Below are positions 8,342-17,328 of a stretch of DNA of 64,000 bases, piece by piece; within the stretch, counting starts at the first letter, position 1; the number at the start of each line of letters is the position of its first letter. Source of the DNA: Xaviernesmea oryzae (lineage in GTDB: Bacteria > Pseudomonadota > Alphaproteobacteria > Rhizobiales > Rhizobiaceae); the NCBI RefSeq assembly GCF_900109605.1, contig NZ_FOAM01000019.1:1-64000 (forward strand), written 5' to 3'. Under the pieces are notes generated by a model, which made no database searches, was not told the origin of the DNA, and saw only the letters and a program-made list of their open reading frames with translations. A program made the position numbers and the translations under genes.

Positions 8342-8851
8342 ATGATGTCGACAATGGCGATGCGACTGGAGGCTGAAATACCGGCATTGCGACGCTATGC
8401 CTTCGCGCTTCTGCGTGATCACAACCGCGCCGACGATCTCGTGCAGGATTGCCTTGAGCGTGCGATATCGCGCTGGTATCTGCGCCGGACTGATGGTGAC
8501 CTGCGGGCATGGCTGTTTACCATCATGCGAAACCTGCACATCTCGGCTGGACGCCAATCCCAGCGCCGGGGTCCACACCACGACCTCGATACCGTTATGC
8601 TCCCCGGATCGCCAGCCGATCAGGATCATGGCATTGCCGTGCGCGATATACTCGAAGCGCTCGATAGGCTTTCCGACGATCAAAAATCGCTTCTGCTTCT
8701 GGTTGGCGTCGAGGATCTGTCCTATGAGCAGGCTGCTGCCGTCATTGGTGTGCCGGTAGGAACCGTGATGTCGCGGCTGTCGCGCGCCAGGCAGAAATTC
8801 CGATCTATCCTAGACAACAAGACGCCCGTGACCTTGCGAAGGGTAAAATGA
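8342..8851 (+). CDS. ECF RNA polymerase sigma factor
   Basis: 169-residue sigma-70-family protein with region 2 (RYAFALLRDHNRADDLVQDCLERA, about 19-42) and region 4 helix-turn-helix (LSYEQAAAVIGVPVGTVMSRLSRAR, about 125-150) and no region 3, typical of extracytoplasmic-function sigma factors. ATG 8342 and 8345 are both possible; AAGGG lies a few bases upstream. Its end overlaps the start of a membrane anti-sigma factor, the usual arrangement for sequestration until a signal arrives. Target promoters are not identifiable here. Confidence 0.9.
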   Translation: MMSTMAMRLEAEIPALRRYAFALLRDHNRADDLVQDCLERAISRWYLRRTDGDLRAWLFTIMRNLHISAGRQSQRRGPHHDLDTVMLPGSPADQDHGIAVRDILEALDRLSDDQKSLLLLVGVEDLSYEQAAAVIGVPVGTVMSRLSRARQKFRSILDNKTPVTLRRVK

Positions 8852-9627
8852 TGAACACCGGTTCGCCGATCGGCGAAGATGATCTTCAGGCTTACATTGA
8901 CGGAAAGCTGCCGCCTGACCGTCAGGCGCTTGTCGACGCCTATCTTGCTGGTCATCCTGAAGTGAGCGCAAGGGTCACGCAACAGCTTGCGGACCGGGAA
9001 GCTTTGCGTGTGCGGCTGTCTGAAAAATTCGCAGAGCCCATTCCAGCGCGGCTGCGCATCGCCAACCTTCAGTCCAACGCAGCTTTGCGAAGACAAGGCT
9101 GGTATCGCTCCGCCATGACCGCTTGCATCTTCCTGGGAATAGGCCTGGCCGGTGGCTGGTGGCTAAAGCCTGAAGGCGTGCAAATCAACGCAGCGCGATT
9201 GTCCGAGGCGGGTTTTGCCGCGAATGCATCTGACGCCTATCGGACCTTCGTGGTCGAAGTAGCCCATCCGGTCGAAGTTGGAGCGGATGACGAGGCACAT
9301 CTGGTCACATGGCTGTCGAAGCGATCCGGCCGGGCACTGACGCCACCGAACCTTTCGGCATTCGGGTATAAGCTGCTCGGCGGACGCGTCCTTCCGGGCG
9401 GTGGCGCTGCGGCTGCACAACTCATGTACGAGGATGACAAAGGCGAGAGGCTGGCCGTTTATCTACGCGCCGGCCAATCAGCGCAGACAGCGTTCACGTT
9501 TGAAGAGAAAAACGGCGTGTCCAGTTTTGTCTGGGTGGATCAGGGGTTCGATTTCGCGGTATCCGCCTCGGTCGATCGGGCAAAGCTCCTTCCGATCGCA
9601 ACTGCGATCTATCAAGGAATGATTTGA
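8848..9627 (+). CDS. Membrane anti-sigma factor
   Basis: 259-residue protein. The N-terminal cytoplasmic part (EDDLQAYIDGKLPPDRQALVDAYLAGHPE) is the anti-sigma helix bundle and lacks a zinc-binding HxxxCxxC. One transmembrane helix spans about residues 88-106. The rest is periplasmic and presumably senses the signal. It overlaps the sigma-factor stop (ATGA), so the two proteins are made together. It is followed by a terminator that also serves the converging operon. Confidence 0.85.
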   Translation: MMNTGSPIGEDDLQAYIDGKLPPDRQALVDAYLAGHPEVSARVTQQLADREALRVRLSEKFAEPIPARLRIANLQSNAALRRQGWYRSAMTACIFLGIGLAGGWWLKPEGVQINAARLSEAGFAANASDAYRTFVVEVAHPVEVGADDEAHLVTWLSKRSGRALTPPNLSAFGYKLLGGRVLPGGGAAAAQLMYEDDKGERLAVYLRAGQSAQTAFTFEEKNGVSSFVWVDQGFDFAVSASVDRAKLLPIATAIYQGMI

Positions 9628-9657
9628 ATCCGGTCAATCTCAGTGCGGTGTCAAAAA

Positions 9658-9688
9658 TGACTGCGGCATTGTAAGAACGCCGCAGTCA
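9658..9688 (-). terminator. Rho-independent terminator
   Basis: TGACTGCGGC at 9658-9667 pairs perfectly with 9679-9688. On the minus strand the hairpin is followed by TTTTT (9653-9657), so it terminates the DUF305-YncE operon; it may also slow transcription from the sigma/anti-sigma side. Confidence 0.85.
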
Positions 9689-9726
9689 ACTTGTTTTGGG
9701 GTTGCCCGTAACAGGTAGCCAAACTG

Positions 9727-11103
9727 TTAGTTGCTCTGCAAGACCGCATTTGCTAGCGGTTCTGTTCCCTCAACGAGGATAACCTTAGGTGTCTTGGAGG
9801 CTTCGCCCGGTTTAACGATGGAGCGGGTCGGACTGGTGGCAGATGCCATCGCGGCACCTTTGGCATCTGTCTTGAACGCCACGATCGGTTCCGGCTGACC
9901 TTCGAACAACAGCGCATAAGCCGTGTCCGGCTTCAATTTCGAAACGCTGAGATCTACGATATCGATCAGGCCAAGATTGCGCGAGACGACCATTCCGCCG
10001 CCTTGCGCATCTGCGGCAGGCTTCAGCATAAGTGTGATGTTCTCCGGCATGTCCTTGCGTGGTTCAAGGTTTTGGCGGCCATCGCCTGTCGGGACCGCAT
10101 CCGGAACGTAGATCAGCGCTTGTGGGGCCTGGCCTGAGGGGATATGGGCGATCTTCTCATTCTTCTGAGTGTCGATCACGTCCACCGCGTCGCCATTTTC
10201 GAGGCCAACAAAGACGCGGCTGCCGTCGCCCGAACCCCAGACACCGTGCGGCAAGGCACCGACGGGAATGGTGGCTATCAGCTTGGCCTCGTCGTTCAGC
10301 GTGTAGACTTTTACGACGTTCTCGCCGCCGATGGTCACATAAGCCAATGTTCCGGCGGATGTTTTGGCGAACGCCAGATGGTTGGTGATCGGACCGCTAT
10401 CGATCACGCCCTTGACTTTCAATGTCTTGGTATCAATCCGCGTCACCTTGCCGACATCCTTGTGGGTTAGCCAGGCTTCCTTTCCATCTGGTGTCACCTG
10501 AATGAACGGTGAGAATGGGGAGACCACCGGAATGGATGCGAGCAGCTTTTTCGACGCGACATCGAACACCTGAACGACCGGATTGAAGCTGTTGGCCACA
10601 AAGGCGCGCTTGCCGTCTGGCGTAAAGATCGTCATGCCGGGACCGCTCTCGGTCTTGATGCGATCGGTCTCCTTGAATGTCTTCGCATCAATGACCGAAA
10701 GGTAATCCTCGCCACGCACGGTTGCCCAGACGTGTTTGCCATCCGGCGTGAAGAAGGCCTCGTGCGGGTTGCGGCCGATATAGGCGACACCTTTGATCTT
10801 GTTTGTCGCGGTATCGATGAAGGTCACGGAATTGGTCACCGTCGAGACGGCGACGATGGTACGGTGATCCGGCGAGAAGCCAAGGCCGTGGACGTTGACC
10901 TCACCCTTGTAAAGCGGGCTCAAGACATTCGGGCGTGGGTCGCCGAGCTTGATCAGGCCGAGAAGCGTGTTGGTCGATGGATCGATGACAGATACGGTGT
11001 TGCTGTTCTGGTCAGCAGCATAGACCCGGTCCTTGGATTCGGGCAGGGCAAAGGCTGGCGTGCTCGCCATCAGGGCGATCAGCAGGGCTGCGGAACGTGT
11101 CAT
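9727..11103 (-). CDS. Secreted YncE-type beta-propeller protein
   Basis: 458-residue periplasmic protein with a signal peptide (residues 1-19, ending AFA) and seven-bladed YVTN/YncE repeats (for example YAADQNSNTVSVIDPSTNTL, VRGEDYLSVIDAKTF and VFVGLENGDAVDVIDTQKN). The last roughly 100 residues form an extra non-propeller domain. YncE-like propellers bind ligands or partners; no enzyme activity is implied. It overlaps the DUF305 gene (ATGA), so the two are co-translated and probably work together in the periplasm. Confidence 0.85.
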   Translation of the reverse strand: MTRSAALLIALMASTPAFALPESKDRVYAADQNSNTVSVIDPSTNTLLGLIKLGDPRPNVLSPLYKGEVNVHGLGFSPDHRTIVAVSTVTNSVTFIDTATNKIKGVAYIGRNPHEAFFTPDGKHVWATVRGEDYLSVIDAKTFKETDRIKTESGPGMTIFTPDGKRAFVANSFNPVVQVFDVASKKLLASIPVVSPFSPFIQVTPDGKEAWLTHKDVGKVTRIDTKTLKVKGVIDSGPITNHLAFAKTSAGTLAYVTIGGENVVKVYTLNDEAKLIATIPVGALPHGVWGSGDGSRVFVGLENGDAVDVIDTQKNEKIAHIPSGQAPQALIYVPDAVPTGDGRQNLEPRKDMPENITLMLKPAADAQGGGMVVSRNLGLIDIVDLSVSKLKPDTAYALLFEGQPEPIVAFKTDAKGAAMASATSPTRSIVKPGEASKTPKVILVEGTEPLANAVLQSN

Positions 11104-11501
11104 TTCGAAGTCTCCGGGTTGGCGGCGACGGAGCCGCGCTGTTGTGTGAGCATCGAATTCATCAACTGAATTTCGTAAGCCTGCTCTGTAATGATCGACT
11201 GGGCGAGGTTTCGGATCTGCGGATCTTTGGTGGTGAGCAACACAGCCTTGGCCATGTCGATGGCGCCCTGGTGATGCGGGATCATTTGCGCCAGAAAATC
11301 GTGGTCTGGATTGCCTGTTTCGGGGACCGCCATCATGCCGGCATGCATTTTGTCCATGGCGACCTTCATGCTTTTGGAGAACGCAGTGGAAGTGCCGCTA
11401 TCTTCCATGCTCATCGCCGAATGGTGGTCGTGGGACTGCTCAGCAGATGCACTTCCCACAAAGACGAAACTGGCAACAAGTATGAAACTGTAGACGCGCA
11501 T
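11100..11501 (-). CDS. Secreted DUF305 (CopM-like) protein
   Basis: 133-residue protein with signal peptide (residues 1-20, ending ASA) and a His/Met-rich mature part. The core carries the DUF305 hallmark FLAQMIPHHQGAIDMA plus several Met residues in SMKVAMDKMHAGMM. DUF305 is a ferritin-like helical fold; some members such as CopM bind copper. It is the first gene of a two-gene operon with the beta-propeller protein; a metal-handling role is inferred. Confidence 0.88.
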   Translation of the reverse strand: MRVYSFILVASFVFVGSASAEQSHDHHSAMSMEDSGTSTAFSKSMKVAMDKMHAGMMAVPETGNPDHDFLAQMIPHHQGAIDMAKAVLLTTKDPQIRNLAQSIITEQAYEIQLMNSMLTQQRGSVAANPETSK

Positions 11502-11921
11502 GGCAAAATCCTTTTGGCTTGAGTGGATAAGAACGCTGTGGGTCGCCGTTTATTCCATTGCTCATCCGTATTTGTTCTCACGTCGGCGTGAGCGGTTGGC
11601 ACGCGCGGTACTTGCCGGTCTGCGCTAAGAATTATGGAAGGCGTATCTTGACACGAAGCGTGCCGAAATACTGCTTGCTCATATGCCGCCAAGAGGATCA
11701 CGCGCGGCGGATCCAATCTGCCTGTGAACGATGTCTGAGGGCGATACCCGCAGCGGATTACGGTATGGAGAATGAACAGTCGGTTGGAACAGGGCGAAAA
11801 AGCACACATTCTAAGCCGTTCGACGACGGCGCCCAGTCGTCCGTCTTTTCAGAGGAAAACCAGCCTGGTCGATCGTAGGAAAACTTCCCACAGGGAATTC
11901 CGCCACTCTCAGATTTTGGTT
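11502..11921. other. Intergenic region without recognisable gene
   Basis: 420 bp between the DUF305 start and the DsbA-like stop. Short open frames exist on both strands but none has a recognisable domain, good ribosome-binding site or homologous feel. It must hold the promoter of the DUF305 operon near 11510-11560. Confidence 0.6.
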
Positions 11922-12542
11922 TCACTCCAGGCTGGCGGTGGCTTTCATGACTGCTTTGGCGACCTCGTTGAAACTCATTTCAATCCGAACCTGGTGGCCG
12001 TTGACGAAAAACGATGGCGTGCCGGCGACTCCGAATTTTTTGTTCGCTTCGGTTGTCGCAGCATTGAGCTTGTCGAGATAGGCCTGATCGGCGACAGCGC
12101 GATCGAAACCCGCGCGGTCGATGCCCATGCTAGCGGCGATCTCGCGCAATGCATCCTCGGCATTGGCGGCGCCGGCAATCTCATCGAATTTCGTCATGAA
12201 GGACGATACCGTCTCGTCGAATTTGTCTCGGCCCCGCGCATTCGCCAGCATGAAGATAACGGCATCCACCGAGTTTCGCACGAAGGGCCGGTAAGCGATC
12301 TTCAACTTACCCGATGCGACATATGTATCATGCAGTTTCGGCAGGTCTCGTTCATGGAAGTCGATGCAGTGGCTGCAGGTTGGGGAGGAATAGACGACAA
12401 GCGTCACTGGAGCGGTCTTCTCGCCAACGAAGCTGTCTTGGAATACGGCCGGGTTCATCAAATCCTGCACGGGTTCGGCCTTGGCCGATGTCACGCATCC
12501 CAAAGCAATGCCGACGATCACGGCCATCATACGAAACGTCAT
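11922..12542 (-). CDS. DsbA-like thiol:disulfide oxidoreductase
   Basis: 206-residue periplasmic thioredoxin-fold protein. ATG 12542 follows AGGAGAAGAC closely, and a signal peptide covers about residues 1-22 (ending AKA). The active site CSHC lies in VVYSSPTCSHCIDFH and the cis-Pro loop is VAGTPSFFV. It has the inserted helical domain of the DsbA/BdbD-like group. It lies 27 bp after the TDT transporter's terminator, so it is probably transcribed mainly on its own. Confidence 0.88.
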   Translation of the reverse strand: MTFRMMAVIVGIALGCVTSAKAEPVQDLMNPAVFQDSFVGEKTAPVTLVVYSSPTCSHCIDFHERDLPKLHDTYVASGKLKIAYRPFVRNSVDAVIFMLANARGRDKFDETVSSFMTKFDEIAGAANAEDALREIAASMGIDRAGFDRAVADQAYLDKLNAATTEANKKFGVAGTPSFFVNGHQVRIEMSFNEVAKAVMKATASLE

Positions 12543-12569
12543 GTCTTCTCCTGTTCGGTTACGAGAAAA

Positions 12570-12600
12570 AACACTCCGGCATGAGCAATGCCGGAGTGTT
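12570..12600 (-). terminator. Rho-independent terminator
   Basis: Perfect 13-bp stem, AACACTCCGGCAT at 12570-12582 and its complement at 12588-12600, with a 5-nt loop. On the minus strand it is followed by a T-run (12564-12569). It ends the TDT transporter transcript, 8 bp after its stop. Confidence 0.93.
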
Positions 12601-12607
12601 TCGATCA

Positions 12608-13750
12608 TCAGTCGGCCTTGAGGCAGGGCGAGACGAAGAGCGAGCGGTCAAGAGTGCCCTTGATCGTCTTGGCCGCGACCAGCAGCCACATGCAGACAAG
12701 TGCAGTAACAAGAACCGCGCCAAAGATCGCGATAGACGACATCGGCACCATCGTTGAGAGACGAAGTGTGGCGACGGCAAACACGCCAAGCGGGAAGGTA
12801 TAGCCCCACCAGCCGATATTGAATGGCAGGCCCTCGCGAAGGTAGCGCAGGGTGATCAGGACAGCAGTCGCCAGCCACCAGATGCCGTAGCCCCACAGGA
12901 GGATCGCGCCGAGGAAGCTGGCACCACCGAAGGCCGGAGCAACGCTCGCCAATCCATTCGCCGACAACACGGCGGGTCCGGTCTGGCTCATGACGAGAAG
13001 ACCAAGGGCACCGGTTCCGATCGGGCCGAGAGCCAGCCAGCTCGAGGCGGCCATGTTGACATGCGGAAGCTTGTGGACCGCCATGCGCAGGAAAAGGATC
13101 ACGAGCACGCTCATGGCCAGCGGAACCGAGCAGGCCCATAGGACCAGGCTGGTCATCAGCACCGTCAACTGCGTTTGAGCGTCGGCGATGTGGGGCAAAA
13201 GCAGGCCACCGCTGACGGCCGCCACCTCGCTCGCCACGATCGGCAGCAGCCAGACCGCTGTCATTTGGTCAATCGAGTGGGATTGGCGCGTAAACATCAT
13301 GAATGGGATTGCAAGACCGCAGGCCAGCGACAGTGTGACGTCGATCCACCAGAGCGTCGTTGCGATTGCCACCGCCGTGTCGCCGATATGCGGGATGCCA
13401 TAGATCAGGAAGCCATTTATAATCGTGGCCAGTCCCATCGGGATGCAGCCAAAAAACATCGACACGACAGAATGCGAGAAGACGCGGCTTGCCTCATGAA
13501 AATAGAGCAGCCAGCGTGCCGTGTAGAGCGTTGTGCAGGTGGCAAATAGCAGGATATTGAAGAGCCAAAGCGCCTGACCCATCGCGAAAAGCCACGGATG
13601 CCCAGGAAACTGTGCGAGAGCGACCGAAAGGATGCCGGTGCCCATCGTGGTCGCGAACCAATTTGGCGTAAAATTTCGTATGACGTAGCCCTGCATAGGA
13701 ACGTCCGGGGCTGGCGTGACCGGCCTCTTGAAGGCAACAACCTTGTGCAT
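12608..13750 (-). CDS. TDT/SLAC1-family (TehA-like) anion transporter
   Basis: 380-residue inner-membrane protein with about ten hydrophobic helices, starting at ATG 13750 after AGGAGAAATTCG. The N-terminal FTPNWFATTMGTGILSVAL matches the TDT family signature. The family includes TehA, plant SLAC1 anion channels and yeast Ssu1 sulfite exporter; the substrate here cannot be read from sequence. A LysR regulator of the CysL/YeiE kind nearby would be compatible with sulfite, but this is speculative. Confidence 0.85.
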   Translation of the reverse strand: MHKVVAFKRPVTPAPDVPMQGYVIRNFTPNWFATTMGTGILSVALAQFPGHPWLFAMGQALWLFNILLFATCTTLYTARWLLYFHEASRVFSHSVVSMFFGCIPMGLATIINGFLIYGIPHIGDTAVAIATTLWWIDVTLSLACGLAIPFMMFTRQSHSIDQMTAVWLLPIVASEVAAVSGGLLLPHIADAQTQLTVLMTSLVLWACSVPLAMSVLVILFLRMAVHKLPHVNMAASSWLALGPIGTGALGLLVMSQTGPAVLSANGLASVAPAFGGASFLGAILLWGYGIWWLATAVLITLRYLREGLPFNIGWWGYTFPLGVFAVATLRLSTMVPMSSIAIFGAVLVTALVCMWLLVAAKTIKGTLDRSLFVSPCLKAD

Positions 13751-13813
13751 CGAATTTCTCCTGATCGTTGAGGAGAAAATACGAGGGTACATCGATCAGT
13801 TCCAACGCATAGT

Positions 13814-14440
13814 TCAGGATATTTCGATCGCCGTTTTCGATTGATCGAGTTTTGCGGCGGCAGCTTCGAAAGCCGCGTGAAGGCGGTCGCGCAGCGTCGG
13901 CGAGGTATTGATCAGCGTCGGGCTCGGATGGGGGCAGAGTATCACCTCAATGCCGGCATCCACCAGTACCCCTTCAGCACCGCTCGCCACCGCGCCCGCC
14001 AGGATGGCGACACGTAGGTTCGGCAGCAGCGGCAGAAGGCCTGCAAGTCCCATGATGCCCTCGCGCCGCTCGCTGGCCACGATCGAGCCTCGGGTTGCGC
14101 GGACCCACGGGACTGTATTCCACAGAACGATGTCTCGGCGCGATATCCCTGCGCCAGTCAGCGCCGTGCGCAGGTTCTTCGCCGTGCCGGTCGGGTTATC
14201 GATCGAAACGAAACGCCGGCCGCGTTCGACCGGACTTGGTCCAGGCGTCTCCAAAAGGATCAGCAGTCTTGCGCTGATACCGCCATCGTATGGATCGAAG
14301 TTCGGCATATCCCGGTCGGAGTTGAGCTGAAGGTGCTCCCGGAAGGCGTTCAATGGCTGCATATGCGCGCTGTCAAGCGCGGCCAACCGCTTCTCGCGTC
14401 GATGCTCGTGCCAGAGCGTATCAGGTCCGCGATAGGTCAT
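13814..14440 (-). CDS. Uracil-DNA glycosylase superfamily protein
   Basis: 208-residue protein with the family motifs in order: LLILLETPGPSP (motif 1-like, GEAPG replaced by LETPGPSP), a WNTVPW stretch in IVLWNTVPWVRATRG, and CPHPSPTLIN (motif with the HPSP catalytic loop). The altered first motif places it with the divergent family of UDG-like proteins of uncertain activity rather than with classical Ung. It ends the run of minus-strand genes started by the LysR gene 5 bp upstream, and may share its transcript. Confidence 0.75.
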   Translation of the reverse strand: MTYRGPDTLWHEHRREKRLAALDSAHMQPLNAFREHLQLNSDRDMPNFDPYDGGISARLLILLETPGPSPVERGRRFVSIDNPTGTAKNLRTALTGAGISRRDIVLWNTVPWVRATRGSIVASERREGIMGLAGLLPLLPNLRVAILAGAVASGAEGVLVDAGIEVILCPHPSPTLINTSPTLRDRLHAAFEAAAAKLDQSKTAIEIS

Positions 14441-14445
14441 CGTGT

Positions 14446-15324
14446 CTATTCCGACAACAGGGCTTCGAACGCATCGGCCGCCTTGGAGCGATACCGCTCC
14501 TTATGCCGGAGCAGGAAGAATGGCCGCGGAAGCGGAGAAGCATTGGCCTCGACCAGCAGGCCGCTGTTGAGTTCGGTCTGGGCAGCACTTCGCGATGTCA
14601 GTGTTGCCCCCATGCCGGCCTCGACTGCGCCGAGCACGGCCTCGTTTCCGGGCAGGACAATTGCAACGTTCAACGCCTGCAGCTTCAATTTCTCTTTCGT
14701 CATCATCGTCTCGAAGGCGAGCCGTGTTCCCGATCCGGGTTCGCGAAGAACCCATGTCGCGTCTTCAAAATCGGCTTTTCCGAGCTTTTTGCCTTTGGTC
14801 CATGGATGAGTTGGCGACACGACGAGGATCATCTCATCCGTGGCGATCATGCGCGACGACAAGGCCGGTCTGTCGACCGCGCCCTCTACAACGCCGAGCT
14901 CAACCCGCCCTGCCTCAACCGCGTCGCCTACCGCCTCGGTATTGCCGATCCTGACGTCGAGACCGAGACCAGGATAGCGTGTGTGAAACTTCGCTAGCCT
15001 GGAGGGCAGCCAATAGGCACCAACAGTCTGGCTCGCCATAATCGACAATTCCCCGCGCAAAAGTCCGGCAAGGTCGCTTAGCGCAGACTCGGCGGCTTTC
15101 GCTTCAGCCAAGACCTGAAGTGCATGCTCGAGAAAGATCGTTCCGGTTTGGTTTAGGACGATAGAACGACCGATCCGGTCGAACAAAGCCACGCCGTGCC
15201 GTTCCTCAAGCGCGATGACCGCAGCACTGACGGCCGACTGCGTCATATTCATCGCTTTGGCAGCCTTGGTGATGTGCTGTTGGCGGGCGACTTCGGCGAA
15301 GATGCGCAATTGGTCGAGGGTCAT
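14446..15324 (-). CDS. LysR-family transcriptional regulator (CysL/CbbR-like)
   Basis: 292-residue LTTR: winged HTH at residues 1-60 (MTLDQLRIFAEVARQQHITKAAKAMNMTQSAVSAAVIALEE) and a periplasmic-binding-like effector domain (about 90-290). The sequence resembles the CysL/YeiE/CbbR branch. It is divergent from the binding-protein/malate-dehydrogenase pair, which it probably controls. The near-palindrome ATAATCGATTTAT at 15356-15368 in the shared promoter is a candidate binding site. Confidence 0.9.
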   Translation of the reverse strand: MTLDQLRIFAEVARQQHITKAAKAMNMTQSAVSAAVIALEERHGVALFDRIGRSIVLNQTGTIFLEHALQVLAEAKAAESALSDLAGLLRGELSIMASQTVGAYWLPSRLAKFHTRYPGLGLDVRIGNTEAVGDAVEAGRVELGVVEGAVDRPALSSRMIATDEMILVVSPTHPWTKGKKLGKADFEDATWVLREPGSGTRLAFETMMTKEKLKLQALNVAIVLPGNEAVLGAVEAGMGATLTSRSAAQTELNSGLLVEANASPLPRPFFLLRHKERYRSKAADAFEALLSE

Positions 15325-15450
15325 GAGGATAGCAACCTTGAATCTGCTCCGAGTTATAATCGATTTATCCGAATGTTCGTAGCAAAATTATGCGATGGAA
15401 CTGATGCAGAATGGCGCTAGTTTTCTCTTACCAGATACGGAGGAAATACC

Positions 15451-16212
15451 ATGCTGAAATCCATCATCACCGGCGCGGTGATGCTTGTCGCCACGACAGC
15501 ACCAACGCTTGCCGCCGATATCCACGTCTATGGTCCCGGTGGACCACTCCCTGCCATGAAGGAGGCGGCAGCCGCCTTCGAGAAAAGCTCCGGCAACACG
15601 GTGATCGTTACCGCCGGCCCAACGCCGCAATGGATCGGCAAGGCTAAAGACAATGCCGACCTGATCTTCAGCGGCTCAGAGACGATGATGTCGGATTTCG
15701 TGAAGGCGATGGACGGCCAGATCAAGGACGCCGATGTCGTACCGCTCTACGTGCGTCCTTCCGCTATCCTGGTGCGTCCGGGGAACCCGGAGAAGATCAC
15801 CGGCCTCGCTGATCTGTTCAAGCCCGGCCACAAAGTGCTTGTCGTCAATGGTGCCGGGCAGAACGGTCTTTGGGAAGACATGGCCGGACGAACCGGCGAC
15901 ATTGAAAAGGTGAAAGCTCTTCGCGCCAATATCAAGACCTTTGCCGCCAACAGTGCCGAAGCCAAAAAAGCCTGGACCGAGGACAAGTCCTTCGATGCCT
16001 GGATCATCTGGAATATCTGGCAGGTCGCCAATCCAAAACTCGCAGATGTCGTCGAGGTCGAACCGGACTATCGCATCTACCGAGACACCGGGATCGTGCT
16101 GACCGAGCGCGGAGGCAAGAATGCCGACGCCAAAGCGTTTTCGCAATTCCTTCAGGGCCCTGAGGCCAAGGCGATTTTTGCCAAGGCCGGCTGGACCACG
16201 CCCTCGAAATAA
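15451..16212 (+). CDS. Periplasmic substrate-binding protein (molybdate/AcSBP-like)
   Basis: 253-residue type II binding protein with a signal peptide (1-21, ending LAA) and a strong ribosome site (GGAGG). It is similar to ModA-like/AcSBP proteins, with a phosphate-like loop PTPQWIGKAKDNADLIFSGSE near the N-terminus. No permease or ATPase is next to it, unusual for an ABC receptor. It is followed after 30 bp by a malate dehydrogenase and divergent from a LysR regulator, so it may sense or bind an organic or inorganic oxyanion for a distant transporter. Confidence 0.8.
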   Translation: MLKSIITGAVMLVATTAPTLAADIHVYGPGGPLPAMKEAAAAFEKSSGNTVIVTAGPTPQWIGKAKDNADLIFSGSETMMSDFVKAMDGQIKDADVVPLYVRPSAILVRPGNPEKITGLADLFKPGHKVLVVNGAGQNGLWEDMAGRTGDIEKVKALRANIKTFAANSAEAKKAWTEDKSFDAWIIWNIWQVANPKLADVVEVEPDYRIYRDTGIVLTERGGKNADAKAFSQFLQGPEAKAIFAKAGWTTPSK

Positions 16213-16242
16213 CCCTATACCGTCTCAGGAAAGATAACGACC

Positions 16243-17214
16243 ATGCAATCCACTCCCAAAAAGATCGCTGTGACCGGTGCTGCCGGCCAGATCTGCTATT
16301 CCCTGCTGTTTCGGCTGGCGAATGGTGACCTTTATGGCAAGTCGCAGCCGATCGAACTTCGACTTCTCGATCTGCCTCAAGCCCAGGACGCCGTACGCGG
16401 CGTCGTCATGGAACTGGAAGACTGCGCCTTTCCGCTGCTGCACAACATCGTCATGACGGATGATCCCCGCCAGGCGTTCGAAGGTGTCGATGCGGCGTTC
16501 CTCGTCGGCTCCAGACCGCGATCAAAGGGTATGGAACGGCGGGACCTGCTTGCTGCGAATGCAGAGATCTTCAAGGTGCAGGGCAGGGCGATCAACGAAG
16601 TCGCCGGACGCCGGGCCAAAATTTTGGTGGTTGGCAACCCTGCCAACACCAACGCTTCCATCCTGATCGCCAATGCTCCGGACTTTAACCCAAGGCAGGT
16701 CAGCTCGATGATCCGGCTTGATCACAACAGGGCGTTGACCCAACTGGCGCGCAAGGCCGCCTGTGGCGTCGGCGACATCGACAAGCTCGTTGTGTGGGGC
16801 AATCACTCGCCGACCATGTTTGCCGACTGGACCTATGCAACGGCTGCCGGAAGGCCCTTATCCGAGACCATCGCCGACGACCATTGGTACAAGGAGGTGC
16901 TGATCCCTGAGATCGCAAGGCGTGGCACCGCCATCATAGAGGCGCGCGGCGCGTCGTCCGCGGCATCCGCCGCCAATGCAGCGATCGATCAGATGCGTGA
17001 TTGGATGCATGGCACGGATGGGCGCTGGACATCGATGGCTGTTATATCGCAGGGGCAGTATGGCATACCGGAGGGTCTGGTGTGTGGCGTACCTGTGATG
17101 TGCGAGGACGGTGATTATAGCGTCGTTGAAGGTCTCGATCTGGACGGGTTTCAGAAGAGTAAGCTGGACAAAACGATAGAAGAGCTTGTCGGAGAGCGCG
17201 ACGCCTTATCCTGA
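16243..17214 (+). CDS. mdh: Malate dehydrogenase (bacterial type, ~323 aa)
   Basis: Catalyses malate + NAD(+) to oxaloacetate + NADH. The Rossmann start [16 protein letters not shown], the mobile specificity loop [15 protein letters not shown] with its substrate arginine, GNPANTNA, and the proton-relay histidine in WGNHSPTMF are all present. This is the Thermus/Burkholderia-like MDH group; most rhizobia carry a different LDH-like MDH in the TCA operon, so this is likely an additional copy. It is in an operon with the binding protein. Confidence 0.92.
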   Translation: MQSTPKKIAVTGAAGQICYSLLFRLANGDLYGKSQPIELRLLDLPQAQDAVRGVVMELEDCAFPLLHNIVMTDDPRQAFEGVDAAFLVGSRPRSKGMERRDLLAANAEIFKVQGRAINEVAGRRAKILVVGNPANTNASILIANAPDFNPRQVSSMIRLDHNRALTQLARKAACGVGDIDKLVVWGNHSPTMFADWTYATAAGRPLSETIADDHWYKEVLIPEIARRGTAIIEARGASSAASAANAAIDQMRDWMHGTDGRWTSMAVISQGQYGIPEGLVCGVPVMCEDGDYSVVEGLDLDGFQKSKLDKTIEELVGERDALS

Positions 17215-17227
17215 TATGGTGGGATGG

Positions 17228-17303
17228 GGAGGCTGGCACAGAACCTGTGCGGAGATTGCACGCCTGTTCTCCGCAAAATTTCTGAGAATAGGCGCCAGCC
17301 TCC
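17228..17303. repeat. Nested inverted repeats (multi-stem structure) after mdh
   Basis: A 10-bp stem GGAGGCTGGC (17228-17237) pairs with 17294-17303 and encloses two more: GCACAG (17236-17241)/CTGTGC (17245-17250) and GCGGAGA (17249-17255)/TCTCCGC (17268-17274). It lies between the converging mdh and tniQ stops. It could be a bidirectional terminator-like structure, a transposon-end element, or an RNA. No T-run is present. Confidence 0.75.
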
Positions 17304-17328
17304 GAAGAGGCGAATGCCGCCACGACGA

